Positions 22,601 to 37,600 are shown, counted from the first letter of the stretch. The stretch: 64,000 nucleotides of DNA from Leptidea sinapis (GCF_905404315.1 NC_066287.1:5952001-6016000); one strand, 5' to 3'. Program-made: numbers and translations. Notes: generated by a model from the sequence alone, not told the origin.

Positions 22601-25600
22601 AATTGTAAAAATATATTAGATTTGATAGCTTCGTGCGGGCTTGTCGCTGACACACGGCTCCAATTCAGTTTACGTTCTAGGGAAATGATAGGAGAATACG
22701 TATCTGGAGCAAAATGTGGATAGGATCGGAACTTAACGTCATTAATTTTAAAATGACGTGAATAGCCACCACTGAGCTTGATGACGCAGTACGCGTGCAT
22801 GTACAGGTGAAAGTACGACACGGACTTCTGAGAGGAAACCGGTATCGGGCGGAGGGTCGCATATCACAAGAGTATTAATTTATCGCGCACAGGTAACATT
22901 TGCAACTCGCTTTTTATTCAAATGAGATTTGAAAACAAAATTTAAAGAACGATGCGGGACTCAAACTCACGACTTCTGGCGTTCCGTGCCAGTGCTCTCC
23001 CAACTGAGCTAACCGTTCGGGTGACGTATCGTCATAAAATCTTGTATGCTTTGTTCAACTGTCACACACACTCATATATTTATACAACACACATACTCAC
23101 GCTCACTAATACAGAGGTTGATACATTTAAAAAAAGTTTAAAATTATTTATCTACATTGTAATAGTTATTAGTTTGCCACCTCTTTACTATGTATCCATC
23201 ACCTAACACCTTAGGGAGATAGGGATGGCTGAAAAACTATGAAATAAATATTTCAAACAGCATAGGCAAAGCCTACTCCCCTTTGTCTTAATGTATGTTT
23301 GCTATACGTTATAAGTATGTTTATAATTCGAAACCCCTATAGCCCACTGGTTAGTGACCCTGCCTACTGAGCTAGAGGTCCCGGGTTAGAATCCCGGTAG
23401 GTACAATCATTTATATGATGAATATGAATGTTTGTTTCCGAGTCATGGATGTTTATTTGTATTCATGTTTGTTTAAGTAAGTATATTGTATTAAATATAT
23501 CGTTATAAAGATAATTTGTGAAAAAAAAAAGTTGATTTTGTATATTTTAACAATAAATTTCATTATTATTTAGTAGTAAGTGACTCACCCGTTTGACGAG
23601 CGTCCTATCAGCGTGCGGGTCATCGTCGTCTGGAGTCGGCGGGAGTGGACGAGTGGGCGGGGCCGGAACACCGTCCTCCGACACGGCGCATAGTCCCGGC
23701 CTGTAGCAGAACTCGGGACTAACAAGCGAACGAAAAACAACGGGACCAACCAAATTGATGGGGATGAAAACAAAATGAAATGCAAAATAATAAAAACAGG
23801 GGAGTGGACACGGTGAGTGATTTATAAGTGTATCAAAAATTAAATATTGCAGTAATATAACAATTTTATTATTACCTTACTTGAAAATAAATTTATAAAA
23901 TGATATAAGCGCTTAAAGTTGCATTCAAAGATATTTAAGGAGAATAGACCGGCAATAAAAACTATTACTAAAAAGTCTGCGTGAGCCGTTCTATAGAGAA
24001 GCCCCATAAAATCTTCTCATCCCATACAAGACACTGTATAAGGATGAAGGTTTTTAACCAGGGAAAGCAGATGTAGTCGCTAACTGTGGGTCTTATGAGA
24101 ACGCTCAAGGTCGCTCGGAGTGCAAGAAGCGAGGAGATCCGTAGGAGAACCAAAGTCACCCACATAGGTCAGATGCAAAACTGAAGTGGCAGTGGGCTGG
24201 GCACATAGCTTGAAGGACAGATGGCCGTTGGGAGTGTTGTACTTAAATGACGACCACGTACTGGAAGACGCAGTGTTGGTAGGCCCCTAAAAGCTGGACT
24301 AATGATCTGGTCAAGATTGAAGTTGGATCAGAGCAACACAGGACCGATCGAGGTGGAGATCTTTGTGGAGGCCTTTGTCGCATCGCTTCCAGCCAAAAGC
24401 GGTATGATAGAACTGTATATGATAATTGAGTTGTGTATATGCCCAGAAGCTGCAACACTCATGATTTGGTAGCAAGTCAAAATAACTCTGTTTAAGGCTT
24501 ATTGCCAATCATTTTACACGTGCAGCCTTTAGACCGGCTATACGCAGATGGCATACAACGCGCTGCGAGTGCAATATAATGACGCGTTTAGGGTAGTGAT
24601 GGGGCTGCCTAGGTTTTGTAGTGCATCCGGCATGTTTGCGGAGACGCGCGTTGATGATTTTTACGCGATCATTAGAAAAAGATGCGCATCATTAATGAAC
24701 AGGCTCCAGGCTAGCCCCAACACTGTCCTAAGCGCGTTGGCATGCAGGTGGGACTCCCAACTGCTGAGGCATTGGATAGGTTTGCATGCCCCTCTAGCTA
24801 GGTGCAACTTATTGTGGAAATAACTAACCTTACTAACATAATTTTTAAGAAAAATTGTTACCAACTTAATAACTAATACGATTTTTGTTGGTCTCTTCTC
24901 GTTAAATGTCTTTGGTTGTAATTTACATTTAGAATTGTTTTAAGCGGCTGTTTCACATTATACAAGTAAAGTAGCAAATTGTCACAGGCTAGATAAATTA
25001 TAATGAACAATATTTTACTAATTTATTTCTTTTTTTAAATGTCATCAAAACCAGCCAGATACAAATAGTACAGCTAAAGAGATTTTATTACAAGTATATT
25101 CACCATTGGTGAAGACTTTTTCCCCCAACCTATTATTAATATTTGAATTTAATGATAAAAATCAGTGATTAAAAAGAGCTTATATCGAAATCATACTTTT
25201 GATTTATCGCTAGTTGCCGAAAGCAACTTAGAAGTTAATGTTTCATTAAATATAATACCGCCACATTCTTTTTCATTTTGACAGTCAAAGATAGCATGTG
25301 ATATAATGGACGTTCAGCTGATGGTAACTGATACGCCATGCCCATTACAATGCAGTGCCTCTCAGGTTTCTTGAAAAACCCAAAAACTCCGAGCGGCACT
25401 ACAATTGCGCTCGTCACCTTGAGACATAAAATGTTAAGTCTCATTTGCCCAGTAATTTCAATAGCTACGGCGCCCTTCAGATCGAAACACAGTAATGTTT
25501 ACACATTACTGCTTCACGGCAGAAATAGGCGCAATTGTGGTACCCATAATCTAGCCGGCATTCTGTCCAAAAGCGCCTCCCACTGGTGAACTAGCGGTAA

Positions 25601-28600
25601 GTATGTATACTGAACATCAGGGGCAGTGCGGCCGGTATTAATACCATCTTTGTGCTGCAGAAGAGGGCTATTGGCGCTATTTATAACCTAGGTCCTAAAG
25701 AATCATTAAGAGAAAAATTTTAAGAAATAAATATTTTGACTGTTGCTTCTGAATATATTCTTGATAATGTTTTATACATTCATAAGTACATTGAGGAATT
25801 TTGCTAGAAACTGTGACATTCATAATGTTAACACGAGGAACAAACATAAGCTTGTTATGCCTACTACTCGATTAAGTCGAGTTAGTAAGTCTTTTATTGG
25901 GCCATGTATTCTTCTACAATATGATCCCAGGAAATGTAAAAAACAAATGTGTTACGAAATATTTTCTCAATGACACCACAGACTGGGAATAAACTAACAC
26001 CCCTCAGGCTCTTTAATTATAAATGTTTATTGTACGATATCACATTGTAATCCATATTTTTATATAATAAAAAAAAGGCCGCTGAGTTTCTTGCGCCCGC
26101 TCTTCTCAGGTCTGAGACCGCCCTTTTTTTAATGGGTTGTTAGTTTTTGACATTCAATAAATAATAATGATTTTTGAATAAAAATATTTGAATTACAATT
26201 AGTGTAACATACAGTGGTTTGGGTGGATCGCTGGCCAGGAGAGTGCCGTCATTCCGCACCCTTCCGCCGCCTTCATCAGCGTCCGAATCACTATCGGAAT
26301 CATCAAACGTCGGCTCTGGTTGATTCCTCTCTACGGGTGGTCCTGGGATGACAATAACATTACCATAATAACTAATACGTTTTAATAAACAAATTATACA
26401 TTTCTAATGATCAAAATAATTATAATGAACTGATTACTGATATAGCCCAGTGGTTAGTGACCCTGCCTACTGAGCTAGAGGTCTCGGGTACCAATCCCGG
26501 TAGGTGCAAATATTTATATGATGAATATGGATGTCTGCTTCAGAGTCAGGGATATTTATATGTATGTTTAAGTAAATACATTGTATTAAATATATCATTG
26601 TCTTGTACCTATAGTACAGGCTATGCCTTGTTTGGGGATGATGATGCCAAGATGAAGTATAATGAATGAGAAGTTAATTTTGCTGACAGCAATATTACCT
26701 TGTTCATTAGTAGGTGCCCTTGGGGGTCGATTTGGTGGGTTGTTGCCAGACACACCACTCAACTCATTCAGTTTTTTTTTTTTATTTATTTAGGGGCTTT
26801 TATATGTATGTACATGTCAGCTCCATTACAATGAAACCAAACTGCGGTAATATTATTATTCCCGGGTTCGAATCCCCATAGGTGCAATCATTTATATGAT
26901 GAATATGGATGTTTGTTTCTGAGGCATGGATGTTTATATGTATTTATGTATGTTTAAGTAAGTATATTGTATTAAATATATCACTGCTTGTACCCATACT
27001 ACAGACTATGCCTAGTTTGAGGCAAGATGATTTGTGTAAAAGTGTGTCGATATTATTATTATAATGAATGAGAAGTTAATTTTATTGATTGCAATATTAC
27101 CTTGTCCATTAGTGGGTGCCCTTGGAGGTCGATTTGGTGGGTCGTTGCCAGACACAACACTCAACTCATTCAGTTGAGCAGCCAACTTGTCCAAATCCTA
27201 GACAAAAAACAAATTAACACTATAATCTATTTTCTCAATTAATATAAAAAGCATCATCATAGCAAAATAATAAATCAAACACACCTCTGGTCTTCTTGGT
27301 GGAAGCTGCAATCGAAGTTAAATCAGACGTGCAAAGAAAAACAGCGTGACATGAAAACAAAAAAGTAAGCAATGAAAAACAAATCGACAACAGTTAGACA
27401 ATCTACTGTAGGTAGGTACTCTTGTATAGGTCGACTCATGTGGGATAGGCTTTATTTATTATTTAGTTATAATAGCCAAATCTGGTAAGTTTCATTGATT
27501 TTTCTAACACAAATATTCATATGCTTAATCATTTAAATAAAACACTTTTCAATGGATTAAAACGGGTGTAATTCTACCTGTTTTTACATTAGTTTTTGCG
27601 TAAAGTTACCCAAAAACACACACGTTTTAATCCTTTAAAAAGTGTTTTATTTAAATGTGTAACAGTAGCCTTAATCAAAGAATATAATTTATGATTTATC
27701 AGCCACATACAAATATCGCGGAGAGGAAAAGGCAGTATTATGTTTTGTACTCAGACCTTTCAACTTGTTTATATGGTGTTGCGACTTTGAAGGTATCCAC
27801 GTCATATGATTGATGTGAAAGTTCCTTGGGAACTTGTAGGTATTAAATGTAACTAAAGGCATTTTTTGGGATTTGTTACGAACCACCTACACGAAGGTCG
27901 AACAGTTAACTGTTACAACATCAGCTTATGCTGAAACTGACTATTTTTTTAAATAATTAGATAACCAGTGTGGTTATAAATGAATTTTCTTCCACGTACA
28001 ACCAATCTGTGGAATGAGTTTCCTTGTGCGGTGTTTCTAGGACGATACGACATGTGCATCTTTTAAAAAAAAGCGCGTACACTTTTTTAAAAGGCTGGCA
28101 ATACTTCCTCTGGAGTTGAAACGTGAATGTGGGCGGCGGTGATCACTTAACACCAGGTGACCCGTACGCTCGTTTGTCCTCCCTTCAATAACAAAAGAAA
28201 AAACCTGAATTTCAAAGGTTAATATAAAGGGCTGTGCGTATTCCTTAAAGAATTTTTAACTTCCATAAAATATGATTCAACCTAGTTTTGGAAGTGCTTT
28301 GGCTGAATACATTTATCTCACTTTAATAACTAGACGAAAGATGTAGTATATGTTCGTATTTTAACCACGTTGCGCCATTATCATACAAGACAAGCGGAAA
28401 GTAAATTTATTGGTGTTACAAACCGACTATGAGTAGCACTTGCACAACACACACACTAGCACAATAACTATTTAGCACATTTTTTTATAGATGGTGTTCA
28501 TATAAAAATACAGTTTTAATATACTTCGCAACTGAACCATGTAAACTGAGTATAAAATTTGAGATCCATATTCGAAAATGCTGTTAAATACCGAATTTGA

Positions 28601-31600
28601 ATGACATTTAGTGAGGAATCATAGATGACTAATCCTCACTAATACTGGACTTCACTAAAAAATAAAACACTTTTGTGAAGCAATAGGTCACCTAAGTATT
28701 ATCAAATATTTTCTATTGATTGACAAGCCTTTAAGAATAATATATTATATAGTTTGAAACATACCATTGGCTTAAACATGTGATGGGATCCCCTTTGGGG
28801 GGGCTGGGGCCCACTGGATGGTGGGGTGCCATTGTTTGATCTCTCAGAGCTGTTTGATGAACCCGATGATTTTGGTGTTGGTGGTAGAGGCCTAGAGAGC
28901 AATATAAATTAAATTTATTAAAACAGAAATGAATAATGTAGATATTATAATAATAATATTCAAATCAGGGTGTAATGTAAAGGTATTGAGTTGGTTGAGT
29001 CTATTGTCAGTTGTGTAAGGTCGTGCACAGAGATCACTTGATGGTGATTAGCGCCACTTTTACGTACCACTGATATTTTTTTTTATTTTAAGAAAGAGTA
29101 AGTACTGGGGTGATTCACAAAATAAAACTGAAATAATTTATTGAAGTAGACATTATTAGGTAGGTAGCCGAAATCCATAATTATCCAAGTGTTTTGAGTT
29201 TCGATGTCTCGTGCCAGAGTTTGGCGAGTCAACATTTCCTGAGGATGTCTAGTGCCGAGGCGAAACACGTGTCGAATTGTTCAAAGACAAATATAGGCGG
29301 ATTTAGCACTCAAGAAAACTAGGAACATTTGGATAAAACTGAAAAAGGCAGGTTGTACCATCCAGAAAACTATTAACTAGATACAGAACAATCTACAGTA
29401 AAATTCTAACATACAAGCTCACAAAGATCCCATAGAAATCTAAAGGAATAATATATAGAAATGTTGATGCCAATGCACCTTTTCAATACATACATAAACA
29501 TTACAACTTACATTCGTAACACTCCGGATATCGACAGATTTATATGCAATAGCAATGACGGCCATACGGAAAAATTAAGGAATTCATTGTCAAATGATCA
29601 AATAATTACCAATGAAGTGTTTGTTAAATTTTGATAATTATTAAAACTTGCATGTTGTGAGAGTTTCCGCAGTCATTTTAAGCATTCACTGATTTAATAA
29701 AAAGTCAAGTGAAATCCCCTAACTTCTGGGATAAAATATATACACAAATCAAATTTATACCAAAATTTATGGATGATGCCTGACTCGAATCGATCAATCT
29801 TTTACTTACAAGTGAGCTTTAGTTGCCAAGTTAGTTGGCTGGATCACTTGGCGTTGCGAAGAGATGTCGCTTCATTGTGTGTCTTCTACCGCATTTATCA
29901 CGGGGAGTGTTCCGAAGAGCTGTTTAACCTGATTCCTGCCGCCGAATTCCACCTTCGCACGACACGCCACAAGTTAGGATATCATCCCCACCATCTGGAT
30001 CTGTGGCGGTCTTCCACAGTGCGGATTTCAAGGAGCTTTTTTTCACGTACTACAAAGCTGTGGAATGAACTTCTTTGTGCGGTGTTTCCGGGACGATACG
30101 ACATGGGTACCTTCAAAAAAAGCGCGTACACCTTCCTTAACGGCCGGCAACGGCAAAGAGATTGTGGGCGGCGGTGATCATTTAACAACAGGTGACCCGT
30201 ACGCTCGTTTGTCCTCCTTTTCCATAAAAAAAAATAATTTTACATAACCTAAAATAATAATACTAAATTACTTATAAAGAAATACTGGCGTTCTTAAATA
30301 ATCAAGGAATGCTTTACCTATATCTGTTAGGCTGTTGTGCTTGTGGATCCGGTACTACAATCAGTCTTTGTGGTATGGATGGCCTCGCCGGTGGTCCAGG
30401 CTCTATGAGTGTAACGATTAAAATAAATTAATAACAAAATAATCAGACAGTCAAAATTATTACAGTTACAAGAATAGTGGTCAGGAATCACACACCTCAT
30501 GTAAAATAACAGTATAACCAACAGATGTCATTATAAATAGATATTTGAAAAATTCAAACCAACATTCTAATGGGCAGGCCACATCAAGTACCATCAGATG
30601 AACGTCCTGCTCGTCTCGACCCTTATTGTCATAAAAAAAAATATTTAATCAACTGGTCATACTACACCCTCAATAGATTCGAGTAGACACGTTTCGTATT
30701 AGTATATAGACAAAAGACGATCGATTCATTTCTTTTACATTCGTTTTTGTAGTCTGCATTTATGACATTCCACAACTCCGGTAGGGTTTCAAACAGTTGA
30801 ATAAACTGTTTGTATTTTTTTTTTATCAAATAGTAGCATAGAAGTAAAAAGGTTAGTGATCACTGCCACACACACTCTTGTAACAAACCTCCTAATAAAT
30901 TTTAACTGTAACAATATTTCTATATTTTGTTGAACTTGCATCAGGGTGGTTTCTGGGATATCATTCAGATATTTCCTATTATTATATCTACAGTGTGATA
31001 GACGAAGTAGTCAGCATGGGCCAAGGAGTGGTGTCTAAAAAAATAATCATAAAAATCTCAAGTGTAATCTTAATATATATAAATTACGTGACACGTTGTT
31101 TGTCCGCGATGGATTCCTAAACTTATGAACAGATTTAAATGGTGATTACTTCATGGAGTGCAGTTTAATCCAACTTGAGAGATAGGATAGTTTTTATTTC
31201 GATTTGGGACCCATAATTATTTTTATTTCCATTATTTGTGTTGTATGTACATATTTTCTGCGAGAGAATTTATTGACGCACGGTTTGACAGTTCTGCTGT
31301 GAAACAATTTCATTATAACAACAGGGAGCATAATAATTATGTTACGAAATAATTCTTGATGTTTTGAAATATTATTGGCAAATTTCAATAAAACAGTATT
31401 TTTTTCTATATCTACAGAACAACGCCTGTCGGGTCAGCTAGTACTATATAATAATACAAGAGAGGTAAGTTGCTCACTATACACAAGGCTGTGGGTTGCA
31501 AATCGAGGCGTAGGCGAGGGCGTAAATCGGCCGAATGTCTAGTGAATAAGTTGCTCACGAGTTTCATACGCACTTATTCAACACATTTTTGGAGAACGAG

Positions 31601-34600
31601 TAAGACGAAAACAAACATTAGGATATCATCCCCACCATCTGGATGTGTGGCGGTCCTCCACAGTGCGGTTTTCAAGGAGCTTTCTTCCACGGACTACAAA
31701 TCTGTGGAATGAGCTTCCTTGTGCGGTGTTTCCGGGACGATACGACATGGGTATCTTCAAAAAAAGCGCTTACATCTTCCTTAAAGACCGGCAATGCTCT
31801 TGTGATTCCTCTGGTGTTGCAAGAGAATGTGGGCGGCGGTGATCACTTAACACCAGGTACGCTCGTTTGTCCTCCTATTCCATAAAAAAAAATGTATTGC
31901 ATAAATCAACAAATACAATACAAGGAAAATATGACAATTAAAGGAAAAGGCGCGCAAGTTTTTTAAATGCAATTAAATGCACCAAATATAAGATTATTGA
32001 TTACCATATAGCCATGTAAAGCCTACATAAAAATTATAATTTTAGTGATAAGTAGCATATATATTATAACAAAATCTTAATATATATAAATCTCGTGTCA
32101 CAATGTTTGTCCTCAATGGACTCCTAAGCTAATGAACGGATTTTAATGGTGATTACTTCATGGAGTGCAGTTTGGTCCAACTTGAGAGATAGGGTAGTTT
32201 TTATTTCGATTTGGCCCCATAAATATTTTTATTTTCAATATTTGTTTTGTATGGACATATTTTCTATGAGAGAATTTAGTGACGCACGGTTTGACAGTTC
32301 CGCTGTGAAACAATTTCATTATAACAACAGGGAGCATATTTACGAAATATTTTTTGATGTTTTGAAATATAAAACAGTTGTTTTTTCACTATCTACAGAA
32401 CAACGTCTGTCGGGGCATCTAGTATTGTATATAAATTTGCAAATTTAACTTTGTAGGGATAATTCTATTATGCACTAGTGTGTTATAGTTCGGTTTATGG
32501 CCCTTATAACCATGTGATAAAGCTCACTTTACGAGTGAGTGTGTTGAAAAGTAAATTATGAAATAAACTACCTGGAATCTCTTCACGTTCCTCACGTTTG
32601 CTGTTGCGTTTCGGAGGCGGTTGAGGTTGTTGCGCCTCTGCAGCTCTGAAATGAATTATTTTAATTTGTAGAAAATTTATTGAATTAGGCGTTACTTTGC
32701 GGAAATCCATAATTATACAAATGATTTAAGTCTCCTTCAGTGTTAATTCCGCCAATATGTTATTATTATATTGGCGGTATTAACACTAAAGAAGGCTTAA
32801 ATCATTTGTTTAATTTGTAGAACTAATAGATATATTTCACACAGATTGATATTCAAAGTAATGAAGTGAATTGTAGCTCATATATTTTTATAAAATTATA
32901 AATATTTAAATAAAATTTGAAAAACAAAATTTTATGAACGATGCGGGATTCGAACCCACGACCTCCGGCGTTCCGTGCCGGTGCTCTAACCAACTGAGCT
33001 AACCGTTCGAGTATCGCCTCGTTATAAAATTCTGTTTGCTTTGTTCAACTCTAATCCCGCATCGTTCATAAAAATTTGTTTTTAAAAACATAACATATTA
33101 TAAATACTTGTTTTTCAGCTGTGCTTAAACAAACATTGATGACCATTGTATTACTTAGCCACCTCTGATCAAACAAAAAGTCAGCCACATTTTACACACT
33201 AGCTCCTTAATATTATACCATTAACTAATGCATTTATATTATTATATTAATTACATTTTATATTTTAACATACCATCTTTCCTATATTGTTCAGTTCTTG
33301 TGATGTGTTTGTTATGTTTCCTTGTAATAATAAATAAATAAAATAAATAAATAAATAAATGCATACATTAAATCAATCAACACAATAAAAATTGGGTGCC
33401 TTCAATAACTACAACTAGATAATTGAAAATGATCAAGATGAATACTTAAAAAGGCTTATAGAATGTCCATTATTTTGTACTGACCTGCCCTCCTGAATCT
33501 GTTGGAAGTTTCTGCGCAGGGTATCACCTCCCTGGTGCGGTGCATTGTGTACAATAGAGGAAGGTTCACCAGCGATTGCATTATCTTCCTCTTCACCTTC
33601 AGAACCTGAGTACTTGTAGTCCTCACGTACAGAATTGTCTTGCTTACGCTTCTTACATCGATCAATGTGGTCTTTCAACTGTATCCTTACTTGCCTCTCT
33701 GTTGGTTGATCTCTGGAATATTTTATAAATATTAAATATTTTTACAACTGAACAAACTTCAACTGAAATTAAATTCTAGTCGTTGGAAAACAAGATGGAA
33801 GGTCATAAATCTAGTGGTTTGAGATGTTAAACACCATTCATAGCAATTATGTATGACAAAGTGGTGATTGTGTAGTTACATCCAAAGCCACAAGTGTTAT
33901 ATTTTTTTTTTATGGAGAAAGGATGACAAACGAGCGTACGGGTCACCTGGTGTTAAGCGATCACCGCCACCCACATTCTCTTACAAGACCAGAGGAATCA
34001 CAGGAGTGTTTCTGGCCTTTAAGTAAGGTGTACGCGCTTTTTTTGAAGGTACCCATGTCGTATCGTCCCGGAAACACCGCACAATTCCATAGCTTTGTAG
34101 TACGTGGAAGAATGCTCCTTGAAAAGTGCACAGTGGAGGACCGCCACACATACAGATGGTGGGGATGATATCCTAATTTATGGCGTGTCGTGCGAAGGTG
34201 GAATTCGGTGGTCTCCCCGTGATAAATGCGTTAGAAGACGCACAATGAAGCGACGTCTCTACGCAACGCCAAGTGATCCAGCCATTCACAGAGCACTGGG
34301 TCCCCGATAGATATTGACTTGTGAGAAGTTATGTTAAGTTGTGAAAGATGGCAACTGTGTACTTAGTAAGGCCTTTGCAAACTGTGTACTCAGGCCTTTG
34401 GGAACAGCATACTTAATAAGGCCTATTACTATTTCTATAGATTTTTTTATCTATAAAGCAGCACCCCTATGATGCTTCTTTATAAATGCATGTTATGATA
34501 GTATACTTGATAGCAACAGTAAAGGCAAATTCATATTATTTCAGGGTAAGTACAAGTAGTAGATCAATATACAGGATGTCGCAAAGTTATGGGACATGAA

Positions 34601-37600
34601 GGGAAAGTACCTTAAATATCTTTTACTGAAGAAGACTTTATGTTATTTATAAAAGTTAGTAATTCTGCATTCAAAGATTTTTTTAAAATTATTTGCCTCG
34701 TCTGGGAATTGATCCGACTTAAATGTAACAAAAAAAAACTCCCCTACTCTTATGATGCCAATCGAAAGAATAGTCAAAAACTAATAACTCTTCTTAAGTA
34801 ACATAGTATTTTAAAAGAAAGTAGTCAATTAAGTGGGTATTTTTTGCAAATTAATTAACTGCTCAAAATGTGATCCCTCTTGTCTTACGCAAATCGCAGC
34901 TGCCTGTTGATTTTCTTATCATTTTATGGTGAATACTCGATATGATTTGGCACAATTCTGTTTGTAACTCGCCCACGTTCTCGTATCGTTTTTTGTATAG
35001 CATATCTTTCACGTATCCCCATAAGAAGAAATCTAATGGTGTAAGGTCCGGGAATCTGGCCGGCCATCTAATCGGTCCATTCGTACCAATCCAAGTAGGA
35101 AAACATACATTTTACGTTATTCCTTTCTTTTAAAATACTATGTTACTTAAGTTATTAGTTTTGGGCCATTCTTTCGATTGGCATTATAAAAGTAGGGGTG
35201 TTTTTATATTTCAGTCAGTTCGATTCCCAGATGAGGCAAGTAATTTTTAAAAAATCTTTGAATGCAGAAGTACTAACTTTTAAAAATAACATAAAGTCTT
35301 CTTTCAGTAAAATAGCCTATCTTCGATATTTAAGGTACATTCCCTTCATGTCCCATAACTTTGGGACACCTGTATATCATGAATGACTTTCACCATGAAA
35401 GGAAGCCATGTAATTAAAGACCTCTTATTCACATTTAAAGTGGAAAAGGAAAATAAGTTGCGCTTAACTAAAAAATAGATAATTTCTAATAATTAAAATA
35501 ATTGATAACATACCTTATAAATGCTTGTCTTAATAATTGTTCAGTATACGGTCGCTGATGATAATCCTTTACAAGAACAGTCTCAATAAAACCATGAAAC
35601 TTCTTGGTCCACTTTTTCGATTTTAACCTCGGAGGAGGATTTCTGTAACAATAACATGTTGCCATCATAGTCTACTTCGCCAAAACAACAACTATACTTT
35701 CAGATAAGGATAATATTATGTTTATTCATCCTTATCAAAAAATTCTGCTGATAGATAGAAGAACTATAACAATATAATATTAAACAATAATGTATTTGAT
35801 ATCATAAACAAATAATGCAATTCATGGAATTGAACAAAAATGTGTTATCAATTTCATATTTAATTGTATACTAAGTAATATCGACAAGATGTAAATAACC
35901 TATTGCCTGATTATTAAATTATTAAAGTACAAACAAATATTTTTTAACAACCCTTACTTAAAATACAAATTATTATATAATACTAGCTGACCCAGCAAAC
36001 GTTGTATTGCCGATATTAAAATCGCGATACAAAAGTAACTGTTCATCGTAGATGGGTGAAAATTTGAAGTTGTATGTATTTTTAATGCTGACTCATAATC
36101 GAACAAATTTAAAATGTCAAAAAAATTAAAAAAAAAAAATTTCGTGTGGACCAACCCTTAACATTTAGGGGGATGAAAATTAGATGTTGTCCTCAGACCT
36201 ACCCAATATGCACTCAAACTTTCATGAGAATCGGTCAAGCCGTTTCGGAGGAGTTCAAAGTTTATCACCATGACACGAGAATTTTATATATTAGATGTAG
36301 GCAATTGTTTCAACTTTTAAAATGTAAAAAAGTAGTTATCGTGGCGTAACTACAGTAGTTGGACAAATACTATTGTGGACTTTTTTGTACATATTGATAT
36401 GTTCTATAATACTGTAGAACATTTTATGTTCTATCATCAATAGTTTCCGCACCACATGCGATGACAGATTTTTTATGACAATTTTATTCACACATTAGGT
36501 TATATTATTGCATTTTTATTAGGGCTCCCTATTATTTTTGAAAATGTAATATAGCCTATATCACTGTGTCTTTGGTTTTCAGCATTACAAACATACATAC
36601 AAAAAAGCCTTCTCTTTATAATATTACTTTAGATTGAATCTTGAGGTTCTTAGCAGTTTAGCCCGTGTTTGCAAACAGGTTTATATTAATAACTTTATAA
36701 GACAACTAACATTCATCTAATTAAGAGAATGACTCATGAGAAAAAATTATTTTCATTCAAATATAATTTTGTATTGTTTGTACCTGGGAATGAGGAAGAG
36801 AGCTCTCATTGGATGTAGATCACATAGTGGTGGTTGACTTTCTGCCATTTCGAGGGCAGTGATACCAAGGGACCAAAGGTCAGAGCGATTATCATATGTT
36901 GCTTCTGGATTTTCATCACACGCAATCACTTCTGGTGCCATCCAGTATGGTGTCCCAATAAATGTGTTCCTTCTGCCTATCGTTCTATCCAGCTGTGCGG
37001 ACACTCCAAAATCAACTGCATACAATTGTAAACACATGTTAAATATAGCAATTACCTTAAATGACAAAAAGAGAATACTGGTAGAGTTTCTTGCAACTCT
37101 TCTTGTCTCTCAGTGCATAATTTGTTTCCATTGGTGGAAGTGCTTACATTAACATCATAAATTATTTGAAAGGAATACATTTTGAGCAAAAATAAATGCC
37201 TTTTCATATTATGTGAGCTTCGTTCATTGTTACTTTCTTATTCATATATAAAATTAACTGTTGTGACTGTTATTTAAAAATAAAATTTGTGGTAGCTTTG
37301 TCAAGTTAGTAAAATTAAAATTTGATCAAATGTGGACAATGATAATATCTGTTCTAATTGTCCACCTAGACATTCCATAACCAAAGACATAGGTACTTAA
37401 AAGACTCAGGACAAGAGTACTTACTATGAGTAATAGAGCTTATATAGAGTGACACAGATGGAAAAAGTCAGTAAAAGAATTCAGGACTGTGGCAAATGGA
37501 GGTCTGTTATGTCTGCCCCCCTCTTTTGAACATAGTCATAATTATTTAATGTTATTATTATACATTTATGCACTCACCTAATTTCACTTCAGCATTGTCA

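Larger units (their letters stand above)
26213..33712 (-). other. msn: msn linker exons 7-13
   Basis: Exon 7 continues the family block DQPTERQVRIQLKDHIDRCK and the acidic SGSEGEEEDN stretch. Exon 8 is basic and proline-rich (PQPPPKRNSKREEREE). Exons 9 and 10 carry proline motifs (PGPPARPSIPQ, RPLPPTPKSSGSS, GPQPPQRG) that could bind SH3 domains such as those of Nck/Dock, known partners of the family. Exon 11 is a 21-nt microexon (LPPRRPE). Exon 12 reads DLDKLAAQLNELSVVSGNDP. Exon 13 holds the acidic DDSDSDSDADEGGG and NDGTLLASDPPKPL, conserved in insect misshapen proteins. Confidence 0.85.
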
